Below, piece by piece: positions 1 to 7,913 of a stretch of 64,000 bases of DNA. Source of the DNA: Promicromonospora umidemergens (GTDB lineage Bacteria; Actinomycetota; Actinomycetes; Actinomycetales; Cellulomonadaceae); assembly GCF_024171995.1 (NCBI RefSeq), contig NZ_JAMTCT010000024.1:1-64000 (forward strand), written 5' to 3'. The position numbers and the translations under genes are program-made. Positions within the stretch are counted from its first letter, which is position 1; every line of letters begins with the position of its first letter. Below the pieces are notes generated by a model. That model worked only from the letters and a program-made list of their open reading frames with translations, did no database searches and was not told the origin of the DNA.

Positions 1-849
1 GAATGCGAGCATCCGGGTCTGCAGCCACTTCCACGTCCGGCGGGGTGCCTGGGGAAGGAACCGCTCGATCGCCTCGGCCCGCTCGGCCAAGGTCAGCTGC
101 GACGCCGAGCGCAGCAGGGTGTGCGCTTTACGGACATCGATACGGCCGGTGATCAGTGCGGTGATCACGGTGGGGTGCTGGGCACCGGACTCCCCGCGGA
201 TCACGACCTCGGCGGCTTCGCTCTCGGTGATCACGAGCTCGCTGGTGACCTGTCCGACCAGCGAGGCGTGCGCGAGCGCGTGGGACTCCCGGGCGGCGCG
301 TTCGGCCACGACCCGGGCCTGCACGCCTGCGGCCCAGGAATGCAGCCGCCCACACGCCGTGACCAGATCACCGAGCGCGTCGTCCGAGAGCTCACCCAGC
401 ACACCAGAACCAGAACCCGCGCCCGCATCGACGTCCGGATCCCTGCCGGTGGGAACACCTCGGTCCAGGCTGCCGTCCAGGTCGATCCCCTCCGAGACCA
501 CCCGCGCCAGCCGCACTCCCGGCACACCCCGCAACGCCTCCCGCAACACATCCTCCGGCCACAGCACCACGGGCACGACGGACGGCGGCCAGTCCGGTGG
601 GAAGCCCGGACCAGCGCCTGGGCCCCTGCCCGAACCTGCGTCCGGCTCAGGGTCTTTTCCGTCCTGCTCGCCGGTCGCCCAAGCCCTCCAGGCTTCCTCG
701 AACCACGCCTCGTCGGACGGTACGTCCTCGAACGGCTCGCCCGGAGGCAGCGCCTCGGCAGCGACCGCATCCACCACCTCGCCGTCCCGGGCAGGGTGGT
801 CGTCCAGGAGCGTGCCAGCCAGGTCGTCGTCAGGCAGCCTCTCGCGCAT
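1..849 (-). CDS. DUF222 (13E12-type, usually HNH-linked) protein, C-terminus beyond the window
   Basis: The reading frame is open from ATG at 849 to base 1 (283 codons) and has no stop in the window, so the gene is cut by the window edge. A strong Shine-Dalgarno (GGGGAGGG, 856-863, minus strand) sits 6 nt before the ATG. The first 150 residues are acidic and low in complexity (Gly/Pro/Asp-rich). A DUF222-like helical segment follows, including VVAERAARESHALAHASLVG and, further on, a part resembling the corresponding region of the protein at 37030-38952 (TGRIDVRKAHTLLRS compared with DGLIDTAKADILLRS). In this family an HNH nuclease motif normally lies near the C-terminus, which is not visible here. 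The cellular role of these multicopy actinobacterial proteins is not established. Assignment rests on this similarity and family knowledge. Confidence 0.75.
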   Translation of the reverse strand, partial: MRERLPDDDLAGTLLDDHPARDGEVVDAVAAEALPPGEPFEDVPSDEAWFEEAWRAWATGEQDGKDPEPDAGSGRGPGAGPGFPPDWPPSVVPVVLWPEDVLREALRGVPGVRLARVVSEGIDLDGSLDRGVPTGRDPDVDAGAGSGSGVLGELSDDALGDLVTACGRLHSWAAGVQARVVAERAARESHALAHASLVGQVTSELVITESEAAEVVIRGESGAQHPTVITALITGRIDVRKAHTLLRSASQLTLAERAEAIERFLPQAPRRTWKWLQTRMLAF

Positions 850-1086
850 ACGGTGCCCTCCCCATCAAGGTCACATGTTAAATAGATCCATCATCCACGT
901 CATGCCTGCGGACGCATGTTCGATTCTAGCTGCGGTCGCCGACATCGAGGCGGTCTTCTGCCCGCTGCGTAAGAACGCGCGCTCCGCACGTGGCTGGCGT
1001 ACTGGCATTCGTCCGCGGAGCAGGCTCACCGTGCGCGCAGCGGTCGGCAGCGCCTCCGTCCGCTGCGCGACCGGCAGATCCTGCGG

Positions 1087-1725
1087 TCAGGTGACGTCCT
1101 CGCCCGCCAGAGCTTTGGCAGCCAGGCGTTCCTCCTCGCTGACCTCCCACACCTCGTGTGCCGCGTGCAGCGCGAGGAGGATGATCGCGCAGCCGAGGAC
1201 CAGGTCGGGCCAGCCCGAACCGGTCCACACGGTGACCACGCCCATGGCGACGATCGCGACGTTCACCAGCACGTCGTTGCGGGCGGACAGGAACGCCGCG
1301 CGGCCGAGGGCGCCGCCGTGGTGGTGCACCCGAGCCAGCAGCCAGGCGCTGGTCCCGTTGACGGCGATCGCCCCGAGCGAGGCCAGCACCACGGGGACGA
1401 CGTCGGGCGCCGTCGGCGCGGGGAACCGCTGCGCCGCCTCCCAGGCGGCCACCGCCGCAGGACCCAGGATGAGCAGTGCCATGGCCTTGCCCATCAGTGC
1501 CCGGCGGGCGAGCGGCCAGCTCAGCGCGACGAGGATCAGCAGGTTGACGGCGGTGTCCTCGAGGAAGTCCACGCTGTCCGCGAGGAGGGAGACCGACCCG
1601 GCGGTGAGCGCCACGGAGAGCTCGACGAAGAAGTAGGCGAGGTTGAGGGCCGCGACGGCCAGAACCGTGCGGCGCAGCTGGGCGGCACGTGGGTCGCCGG
1701 CCCTGGTCACGGTAGCCCTGGTCAC
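1087..1725 (-). CDS. Short cation-diffusion-facilitator-like membrane protein
   Basis: This 212-residue protein has about five to six hydrophobic segments. It begins with a helix around residues 18-45, followed by LLADSVDFLEDTAVN, which resembles the metal-site Asp-x3-Asp segment of CDF transporters. A second polar site, SARNDVLVN, lies in a later helix and corresponds to the family's second metal-binding pair. The cytoplasmic C-terminal domain of full CDF proteins (about 300 residues) is missing, so this is the short form often annotated as cation transporter. The predicted role is divalent metal export. The start is uncertain: GTG codons at 1725 and 1710 sit in a short direct repeat (GTGACCAGGGC) and neither has a convincing ribosome binding site. 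It is transcribed alone, with a 237-bp featureless gap before the DUF222 gene. Confidence 0.6.
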   Translation of the reverse strand: MTRATVTRAGDPRAAQLRRTVLAVAALNLAYFFVELSVALTAGSVSLLADSVDFLEDTAVNLLILVALSWPLARRALMGKAMALLILGPAAVAAWEAAQRFPAPTAPDVVPVVLASLGAIAVNGTSAWLLARVHHHGGALGRAAFLSARNDVLVNVAIVAMGVVTVWTGSGWPDLVLGCAIILLALHAAHEVWEVSEEERLAAKALAGEDVT

Positions 1726-1776
1726 GGTGTCTATTGTCCGCGTAGCACCACCCAGGTCCCGGACCAGAGCCGCCGC

Positions 1777-2598
1777 TCAGTCCGCCGAGCGGACCATCGC
1801 GCGCACGCCCACCACGAGCCCGAGCACGGCCGTGGCCAGGGCGGCCACCCAGCCCCAGGCCACCGTCGAGGAGGCGAGGTCGCCGGCGAACGACGCCCGG
1901 CCCGAGTCGACGACGTACCGCAGCGGGTTCACCGCCGACACGGCGCGCATCCACGCCGGGCCGTTCTCCAGGGGCAGCAGCATGCCGGACAGCAGCATCA
2001 CCGGGAACAGGACGGTCTGCTGCACCACCCAGAACATCCACTCCTGCTTGCGCACCGCGAGCGCCAGCGCGTAGGACAGGGAGCCGACGCCGATGCCGAG
2101 CACGGCGAGCTGCAGCAGCGTGAGCGCCGCGCCGAGGGGGTCGGGGCGCAGGCCGAACGGCAGCATGACGAGCAGTACGACGGTGGACTGGGCGACGATC
2201 GGCACCATCTCCTTGAGCGCGCGGCCCACGAGCTGTGCCGGGCGGGAGAGCGGGGTGACGAGCATGCGCTCGTGCACGCCGGACGAGAGGTCGAGCTGCA
2301 GGTTGGAGCCGGTGACCGACGTGCCGAAGAGGGTGGTCATCGCCAGCACCGCGGGCACGAACCACAGCCAGACGTCGCCGCCGAGCGCGCCGCCGGCGGA
2401 GCCGGCGAGCAACGGGCCGAAGAGCCCGAGGAACACCAGGGGCTGCACCAGGCCGAACAGCAGCGAGAACGGGTCGCGGGCCACGGGCCGGAGCTCGCGG
2501 ACCAGCACGATCCGGGTGTCGCGCAGGAAGCTGCGGCGGGGGAGCGCCCGGGCCGAGGGCCGGTCGGTGGTACCAGGGGTCAGGGTCGCGGCGCTCAT
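1777..2598 (-). CDS. ABC-2 type permease of a DrrAB-like exporter
   Basis: This 273-residue integral membrane protein has six predicted helices and the ABC-2 permease layout. A cytoplasmic N-terminus ends in RDTRIVLVRELRPVARDP, the helices follow, and a segment like SSGVHERMLVTPLSRPAQL lies before the third helix, as in DrrB-type drug exporters. The ATG overlaps the stop of the upstream ATPase gene by 4 nt (ATGA, 2595-2598), so the two are translationally coupled. The pair should form a complete exporter. The substrate is unknown; the family exports anthracyclines, other hydrophobic compounds and lipids. Regulation probably comes from the divergent WYL regulator at 3772. Confidence 0.85.
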   Translation of the reverse strand: MSAATLTPGTTDRPSARALPRRSFLRDTRIVLVRELRPVARDPFSLLFGLVQPLVFLGLFGPLLAGSAGGALGGDVWLWFVPAVLAMTTLFGTSVTGSNLQLDLSSGVHERMLVTPLSRPAQLVGRALKEMVPIVAQSTVVLLVMLPFGLRPDPLGAALTLLQLAVLGIGVGSLSYALALAVRKQEWMFWVVQQTVLFPVMLLSGMLLPLENGPAWMRAVSAVNPLRYVVDSGRASFAGDLASSTVAWGWVAALATAVLGLVVGVRAMVRSAD

Positions 2599-3653
2599 GC
2601 CGGGACCTCCTTCTTGTCCGAGGTGCGGTCGGTCGAGGTCTCGACGGGGTCGGCCTGCGAGGGGTCGGCCTGCGAGGGGTCGACCGCGTTCTCCCGCAGG
2701 CTGCGGCCGGTGAGGCCGAGGAACACGTCGTCGAGCGTGGGGCGCGTGACGTCCACGCGGCTCACGGGGAGACCCGCGGCGTCCGCCGCGCGGAGCAGGC
2801 CCGGCGTGGCGCCGGGACCGTCCGCGATCCGGATCTCGACGGTGCCCTCCGCGCGGTCGGTGGTGACGCGGACCGACCGGGTGCCCGGTGCGCGCTCGGC
2901 GACGGCGGCCAGCTCCGCCGCGTGCTGCGGGGCCACCCGGAGCGTGACGAGGTCGCCGGCCAGCTCCGCCTTCAGGGCGTCGGCGGTGTCGTCCGCGATG
3001 ACCTGCCCGTGGTCCACCACGATCACGCGCTCGGCGAAGGTGTCCGCCTCGTCGAGGTAGTGGGTGGTGAGCACGATGGTCATGGGCTCGGCGGCGGCGC
3101 TCCGCATCCGCAGGATGTGCTCCCAGAGGTTGGCCCGGTTGTGCGGGTCCAGCCCGGTCGACGGTTCGTCGAGGAACAGCAGCGACGGCTGGTGGACCAG
3201 GCCGACGGCGACGTCGAGGCGGCGCTTCTGCCCACCCGAGAGGCTCTCGACCTTGCGGTCGGCCTGTTCGGTCAGGTCGAGGGCCTCCAGCAGCTCTCCG
3301 GCCCGGCCCCGGGCGGTGCGCCGGCCGAGGCCGTAGATCTCGCCCTGGGTGACGAGCTCGTCGCGCACGAGCTGGGCGGCGCCGCCCGCGCCGCCCTGTC
3401 CGACATAGCCGATGGCGGCGCGGACCCGGTCGGGGTGGGTGACGACGTCGTAGCCGGCGACCTCGGCGGTGCCCGACGTCGGCGGGATGAGCGTGGTCAG
3501 CATGCGCAGCGTCGTGGTCTTCCCTGCGCCGTTGGGGCCGAGCACGGCGACCAGCTCGCCGGGTTCGACGTCGAGCGAGATGCCACGGACGGCGTGCACG
3601 GTGCGGGTGCGGCTCACCACGAAGTCCTTGGTGAGCGCGTGGGTGCGGATCAC
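2595..3653 (-). CDS. ABC transporter ATP-binding protein, DrrA-like
   Basis: This 352-residue protein has Walker A GPNGAGKTTT near residue 37, signature LSGGQKRRLDVAVG near 140, and Walker B LLFLDEP directly after. The C-terminal domain of about 100 residues (TLDDVFLGLTGRSL) is typical of the DrrA/CcmA-like subfamily that pairs with ABC-2 permeases. Translation starts at GTG 3653, with GGAG 6 nt upstream. The extreme C-terminus contains a tandem ADPSQ repeat from a 15-bp DNA duplication near 2650-2690, absent from typical homologues and probably unstructured. It is coupled to the permease by a 4-nt overlap. Confidence 0.9.
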   Translation of the reverse strand: MIRTHALTKDFVVSRTRTVHAVRGISLDVEPGELVAVLGPNGAGKTTTLRMLTTLIPPTSGTAEVAGYDVVTHPDRVRAAIGYVGQGGAGGAAQLVRDELVTQGEIYGLGRRTARGRAGELLEALDLTEQADRKVESLSGGQKRRLDVAVGLVHQPSLLFLDEPSTGLDPHNRANLWEHILRMRSAAAEPMTIVLTTHYLDEADTFAERVIVVDHGQVIADDTADALKAELAGDLVTLRVAPQHAAELAAVAERAPGTRSVRVTTDRAEGTVEIRIADGPGATPGLLRAADAAGLPVSRVDVTRPTLDDVFLGLTGRSLRENAVDPSQADPSQADPVETSTDRTSDKKEVPA

Positions 3654-3673
3654 GGTGTCTCCTTCTTGCGGTC

Positions 3674-3701
3674 TGGACCGTTCGGCCTGGATCGTTCGGC
3701 C
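3674..3701. promoter_or_regulatory. Tandem 14-bp direct repeat in the ABC/WYL divergent promoter region
   Basis: TGGACCGTTCGGCC (3674-3687) is followed at once by TGGATCGTTCGGCC (3688-3701), 13 of 14 bases identical. It lies between the GTG starts of the ATPase (3653) and the WYL regulator (3772), so it is a candidate operator for that regulator. This is an inference from position and repetition. Confidence 0.4.
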
Positions 3702-3771
3702 TGGCTACGAGCACCACTCTCCCGGCAGTAGCGGTCAGGTTCTGGCCTCTAGTGCGTGCCATGCTGGATTC

Positions 3772-4785
3772 GTGCTCGAGACCTCCGGACGCCTCCTCGC
3801 CCTCCTGTCGCTCCTCCAGGCCCGACGCGACTGGCCTGGCGCGCTCCTCGCCGACCGGCTCGGCGTGAGCCCGCGCACGGTGCGGCGCGACGTCGACCGC
3901 CTGCGCGAGCTCGGTTACCCCGTGGGCGCCGCCAAGGGGCCCGACGGCGGCTACCGCCTCGGTGCCGGCGCCGAGCTGCCGCCGCTGCTCTTCGACGACG
4001 AGCAGGCCGTCGCGGTGGCCGTCGCGCTGCGCACCGGGACCATCCCTGGCGCCGAGGAGGGGGCGCTGCGGGCGCTGGCCACCATCCGGCAGGTCATGCC
4101 GGCGCGGCTCCGGACACGGCTGGACGCGCTCGAGGTGACCACCGTGCGGCGTCGGACCGGGGGAGCGGGCGCCGCCGAGCCGGCGGTGGGTCCCGACGTG
4201 CTCCTCGCGCTGGGCTCCGCGTGCCAGGCGCGCGAGGTCGTGCGCTTCGACTACGCGGGCGGCACCATGGCCGCCATCGGCGAGGGCGACGGCGCCTTCC
4301 GGCCGCCGCGCCGGGTCGAGCCGCACCACCTCGTGACGTCGGACGGTCGCTGGTACCTCGTCGCGTTCGACCTGGACCGCGACGACTGGCGGCTCTTCCG
4401 GGTGGACCGGCTGACGCTCCGTACCGGGACGGGACCCCGGTTCGTCCCCCGGGAGGTGCCGGGCGGGGACGTCGCGGGCTTCGTCGGCTCCCGGATCAGC
4501 GAGCAGCCGTCACCCGTGCGGGGCGAGGTGGTGCTCCACGCGCGCGCCGCCGACGTCGCGCGCTGGGTCGGCGGCCAGGGCCTGTGCGAGCCGCTGCCCG
4601 ACGTCGACGGCGCGCCACGGTGCCGCGTGGTGCTGGGCTCCTGGTCGTGGGGCGGGCTGGCCGGCCGGTTCGGCGCGTTCGACGTGTCGTTCGAGGTGGT
4701 GGGCCCGCCCGAGCTCGTCGAGGCGACCCGCGAGCTGGCCGTCCGGTACGCGGCGGCGGCGCCGCGCGAGGCCGGTACGCAGTAG
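3772..4785 (+). CDS. HTH/WYL-domain transcriptional regulator
   Basis: This 337-residue protein has an N-terminal winged helix (residues about 5-60; ADRLGVSPRTVRRDVDRLRE is the recognition part) of the HTH_11/DeoR type. A WYL domain follows, with RRVEPHHLVTSDGRWYLVAFD at about residues 180-200. A WCX-like C-terminal extension is present. Such proteins bind DNA and sense small ligands or oligonucleotides through the WYL fold. GTG 3772 was chosen because the protein then begins LETSGRLLALLSLLQ, the usual start of this family. It is transcribed away from the ABC exporter and probably controls it. Confidence 0.85.
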   Translation: MLETSGRLLALLSLLQARRDWPGALLADRLGVSPRTVRRDVDRLRELGYPVGAAKGPDGGYRLGAGAELPPLLFDDEQAVAVAVALRTGTIPGAEEGALRALATIRQVMPARLRTRLDALEVTTVRRRTGGAGAAEPAVGPDVLLALGSACQAREVVRFDYAGGTMAAIGEGDGAFRPPRRVEPHHLVTSDGRWYLVAFDLDRDDWRLFRVDRLTLRTGTGPRFVPREVPGGDVAGFVGSRISEQPSPVRGEVVLHARAADVARWVGGQGLCEPLPDVDGAPRCRVVLGSWSWGGLAGRFGAFDVSFEVVGPPELVEATRELAVRYAAAAPREAGTQ

Positions 4786-4835
4786 GTTGTGCGCGTTCCC
4801 CGCCGATCTCCACGCACAGAACAGAGAGCGCACGC

Positions 4836-5366
4836 ATGACGAAACTGTCCGACTTCAGCGACGACGAGCTCAGCCAGATCCTCGACGCGCCGGGTGCCGT
4901 GATGAAGGGGGCCACCCTCGCGGACGGCAGGCCGGGCGCGATCCGGTTCCTCCGGGAGGCCGCGTCGGGCGCCAAGGTGTTCCGGGAGGCCCAGGAGCAC
5001 GAGAACGGCTTCATCCAGTCGGTGGCGGTCGCGCTGCGCGACCGCACCAGGCAGAAGCCGGAGGACGAGGCCCTGGCCGCGAAGGTGGGCACGCCAGAGG
5101 GTGTGGCCGTGCCGGAGGACCCCCGCCCGAACCCGGAGCGGGACACGGCGAAGGCGGTCGAGCTGACCGCGGCCTCGATCGCGCTGCTGAGGGAGCGGGC
5201 GGACCAGGAGGACCTCGCGGCGTACGGCGAGTGGCTGGTCCGGATCGCGACGCGGGTGGTCGGCTCGACCAAGACCCGCAAGCCCGGGTTCCTCGGCAGG
5301 CGGGTGGCGGTCAGCGAGGGCGAGCAGGCCTACATCGACCGGATCACGGCCGCCGTCGGCGCCTGA
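4836..5366 (+). CDS. Uncharacterised soluble helical protein
   Basis: This 176-residue, charged, probably all-helical protein has no signal peptide or membrane segment. It begins MTKLSDFSDDELSQILDAP. A middle acidic/proline stretch (EDPRPNPERD) is followed by a helix pair (AAYGEWLVRIATRVVGSTK), and a C-terminal part has VSEGEQAYIDRI. I do not recognise a characterised family with certainty. It lies 50 nt after the WYL regulator on the same strand and may be co-transcribed with it. Composition and codon use match the neighbours. Confidence 0.6.
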   Translation: MTKLSDFSDDELSQILDAPGAVMKGATLADGRPGAIRFLREAASGAKVFREAQEHENGFIQSVAVALRDRTRQKPEDEALAAKVGTPEGVAVPEDPRPNPERDTAKAVELTAASIALLRERADQEDLAAYGEWLVRIATRVVGSTKTRKPGFLGRRVAVSEGEQAYIDRITAAVGA

Positions 5367-5384
5367 CGACCACGGCGCACCGGG

Positions 5385-6080
5385 TCAGGCCGTGCGCTGG
5401 CGCGCGTACTCGAGCTCCGGTCGCCCGCGCGTCCCGTACCGGGGCGCGCGGGTGGCGACCCCGGCGTCCGCGAGGAACTCCAGGTAGCGGCGGGCGGTGA
5501 TCCGCGCCAGGTGGAGCTCGTCGGCCACCTCGCTCGCCGACAGCGCGCCGGGCCGCCGGGCGAGCAGGTCGGACACGGCGTCCAGCGTGTCCTGGGACAG
5601 CCCCTTCGGCAGCCCGGCGGCGTTGGAGGTGCGCAGCGCGGCGAACGCGGTGTCCACCTCCCGCTGGCTGAGCGTCGAGACCGGCGAGCGCATCTGCTCG
5701 AAGTACTTGCGGTAGGCGCCGAGCTTCTCGGCGAACAGCCCGAACACGAACGGCTTGATCAGGTACTGCACCACGCCGATGGCCACCGCCTCGCGCACCG
5801 TCTCGAGCTCGCGGGCCGCCGTCACCGCGATCACGTCGACCACCAGCCCCGCCGCGCGCAGCTGCCGGCACAGGACCAGCCCGTGCCGGTCGGGCAGGTT
5901 CATGTCCAGCAGCAGCAGGTGCACCTCCTGCCCGGCGGCCTGGGCGTCGCGCAGCGCGCGGACGGTCTCGCTCGCCGTGTGCGCCACCCCGGCCAGCTCG
6001 AACCCCTCCACCCGGCGCACGTACTCGCCGTGCGCGGCGGCCGTGCCGTGGTCGTCCTCCACGACCAGGACCCGGATCAT
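5385..6080 (-). CDS. CitB/DcuR-family response regulator
   Basis: This 231-residue protein has an N-terminal receiver domain with acidic pair E8-D9, phospho-acceptor D59 in LLLLDMNLPD, and IKPF as the conserved lysine. The C-terminal region (SASEVADELHLARITARRYLEFL) is a winged helix of the CitB/DcuR/MalR type. Its start overlaps the stop of the histidine kinase gene by 4 nt (ATGA, 6077-6080). This pairing with a DcuS/CitA-like kinase next to dctA indicates a regulator of C4-dicarboxylate uptake. Its likely target is the repeat array at 7794-7832. Confidence 0.88.
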   Translation of the reverse strand: MIRVLVVEDDHGTAAAHGEYVRRVEGFELAGVAHTASETVRALRDAQAAGQEVHLLLLDMNLPDRHGLVLCRQLRAAGLVVDVIAVTAARELETVREAVAIGVVQYLIKPFVFGLFAEKLGAYRKYFEQMRSPVSTLSQREVDTAFAALRTSNAAGLPKGLSQDTLDAVSDLLARRPGALSASEVADELHLARITARRYLEFLADAGVATRAPRYGTRGRPELEYARQRTA

Positions 6081-7759
6081 GGTCGGCTCACCCCGGCTTC
6101 CGTCGTACCGGTCACCCGGTCCGACGGCGCGGGGGCGGCCGGGCGCGGGAGCGTGACCGTGAAGACGGCCCCCGCCTCGCCGGACACCTCGATGTCGCCG
6201 CCGAGGCTCTCCACCACCTGGCGGACCAGCGCCAGCCCGTAGCCGCGCCCGCCGGCCGCCGCGTCCTTGGTGCTCCAGCCGTGGTCGAAGATGCGGGCCA
6301 GGTCGCCCTCCGCGATCCCGGTCCCGCTGTCGGAGACCTGGAACACCAGCGAGCCGTCGTCGCCGTTGGTGAGGTAGACCTCGACCCACGCCTCGTCCGG
6401 CGTGCCGGTCAGGGCGCGGGCCGCCGCGGCGTCGATCGCGTTGTCGATCAGGTTGCCGAGGACCGTCACCACGTCCACCGGCTCCAGCCAGTGCGTGCCC
6501 GGCGCCAGGTGCGTCTCGAAGTGCATCTCCACCGCCCGTTCGCGCGCCTGCGCCGCCTTGCCGAGCACGAGCGCCGCGATCACCGGCTCCTCGATCGCCT
6601 CCACCACCCGGTCCGTGAGCCGCTGGCCCAGGTCGCGCTCGCTCGCGACGAACCGCAGCGCCTCGTCGCTGCGGCCCAGCTCGATGAGGGTCGCGATGGT
6701 GTGCAGCCGGTTGCTGAAGTCGTGGGTCTGGGCGCGCAGCGCCTCCGAGATGGTGCGCACCGACGACAGCTCGCCAGTGACCCGCTGCAGCTCGGTGCGG
6801 TCCCGCAGGGAGACGACCTCGCCGACGTTCCGGCCCGCCGCCGCGGCAGTGTCGCGACCCACGAGCAGCACCCGGTCGCCGACCCGGACCGGGCCTTCCG
6901 GCGCGGTGCCACCGAGCACGTCGTGGACGGCGGGGGACAGGCGCGGGTCGCCCACCGCGAACGGCACGGCGAGGTCGGGGACGTCGAGCAGCCGCAACGC
7001 CTCGTCGTTGGCGAGCACCACCGTGCCGTCCTCGACGAGCAGCATGCCCTCCTCGACCGAGTGCAGCACCGCCTCGTGCGCGGTGAACAGGTGCGCCAGC
7101 TCGTCCGGGCCCTTGCTCTCCGTGATCCGGTCCAGCCGCCGCGCGAGCAGCGCCGCGGCCACCGCCCCCGCGCCGAACGCCAGGAGCGTACCGATCCCGA
7201 CGATCACCAGGCGCGGCACGATGTCGTCCCGCAGCCGGTCGAGCGTCACGCCGGCGGAGACCAGGCCGACCACCGCACCGTCGTCGGCCAGGACGGGGAC
7301 CACCGCACGCACCGACGGGCCGAGCGTGCCGTCGTAGACCTCTGTGAACGTCTCGCCCCGCAGCGCCGGGGCGGTGGTGCCGACGAACGGGCGGCCGATC
7401 TGCCACGTGTTGCGGTGCGTGTAGCGCGTCCGGTCAGTGTCCATGATGGTCAGGTAGTCGATGCCCGTCACCGCCATGACCCGCTCGGCGTGCGGCTGCA
7501 GCCGGCCCGACGCCTCGGTGACCGAGCCCGCACGGTCGCTCCGCGCGGTGGCGTGCGCCCTGGTCACCGTGTCGATCACCAGCGGCTCCGCCGCGATCGT
7601 CGCCGCAAGGTCCGTGCTCTCCTCCTCCGCGTGCCGCTCCGCCGAGGACCGGGCATCGAGCGCCAGCAGCCCGAACACGACGACGGCGCCCGCGAACAGC
7701 AGCGCAGTGTGCACCGCGAGGAACCACCTCGCGATGCTCGCACCTCGTCGCTGCACCAC
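6077..7759 (-). CDS. DcuS/CitA-type sensor histidine kinase
   Basis: This protein of about 560 residues starts with a membrane helix (WFLAVHTALLFAGAVVVFGL). An extracytoplasmic PAS-like (sCACHE) domain follows, containing TGIDYLTIMDTDRTRYTH, the ligand pocket region of the CitA/DcuS family. Next come a second membrane helix (LVIVGIGTLLAFGAGAVAA), a cytoplasmic PAS, and the histidine box LRAQTHDFSNRLHTI. The ATPase domain has NLIDNAIDAA (N box) and DSGTGI (G1). A tandem GTG (7759 or 7756) was chosen as start because the protein then opens directly with a basic segment before helix 1; the ribosome binding site is weak. It is divergent from dctA and overlaps the response regulator. The probable signal is external C4-dicarboxylate. 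Confidence 0.88.
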   Translation of the reverse strand: MVQRRGASIARWFLAVHTALLFAGAVVVFGLLALDARSSAERHAEEESTDLAATIAAEPLVIDTVTRAHATARSDRAGSVTEASGRLQPHAERVMAVTGIDYLTIMDTDRTRYTHRNTWQIGRPFVGTTAPALRGETFTEVYDGTLGPSVRAVVPVLADDGAVVGLVSAGVTLDRLRDDIVPRLVIVGIGTLLAFGAGAVAAALLARRLDRITESKGPDELAHLFTAHEAVLHSVEEGMLLVEDGTVVLANDEALRLLDVPDLAVPFAVGDPRLSPAVHDVLGGTAPEGPVRVGDRVLLVGRDTAAAAGRNVGEVVSLRDRTELQRVTGELSSVRTISEALRAQTHDFSNRLHTIATLIELGRSDEALRFVASERDLGQRLTDRVVEAIEEPVIAALVLGKAAQARERAVEMHFETHLAPGTHWLEPVDVVTVLGNLIDNAIDAAAARALTGTPDEAWVEVYLTNGDDGSLVFQVSDSGTGIAEGDLARIFDHGWSTKDAAAGGRGYGLALVRQVVESLGGDIEVSGEAGAVFTVTLPRPAAPAPSDRVTGTTEAGVSRP

Positions 7760-7793
7760 TGACCCATTGTGGCCCGCGCCCGCGACACCGCCG

Positions 7794-7832
7794 ACCGGCC
7801 GAGAAGACCGGCCGAGAACACCGGCTGAGAAC
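7794..7832. promoter_or_regulatory. Three tandem 13-bp direct repeats between the kinase gene and dctA
   Basis: ACCGGCCGAGAAG, ACCGGCCGAGAAC and ACCGGCTGAGAAC follow each other without gaps. They lie 82-120 bp before the dctA start, in the 154-bp divergent intergenic region. Their period and location fit a binding array for the CitB-type response regulator encoded at 5385-6080. Confidence 0.55.
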
Positions 7833-7913
7833 ACTATGGCCGCAATGGTGGGATACGCCGTCGCCGCCAGCACTCTTGTCGCTGACCACACAGCGTTGTG
7901 AGAGGAACACACC

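Noticed and set aside
850-1086. Gap tested for a small gene or RNA
   Set aside because: It holds only the DUF222 leader with its ribosome binding site; no tRNA fold, repeat or credible frame was seen.
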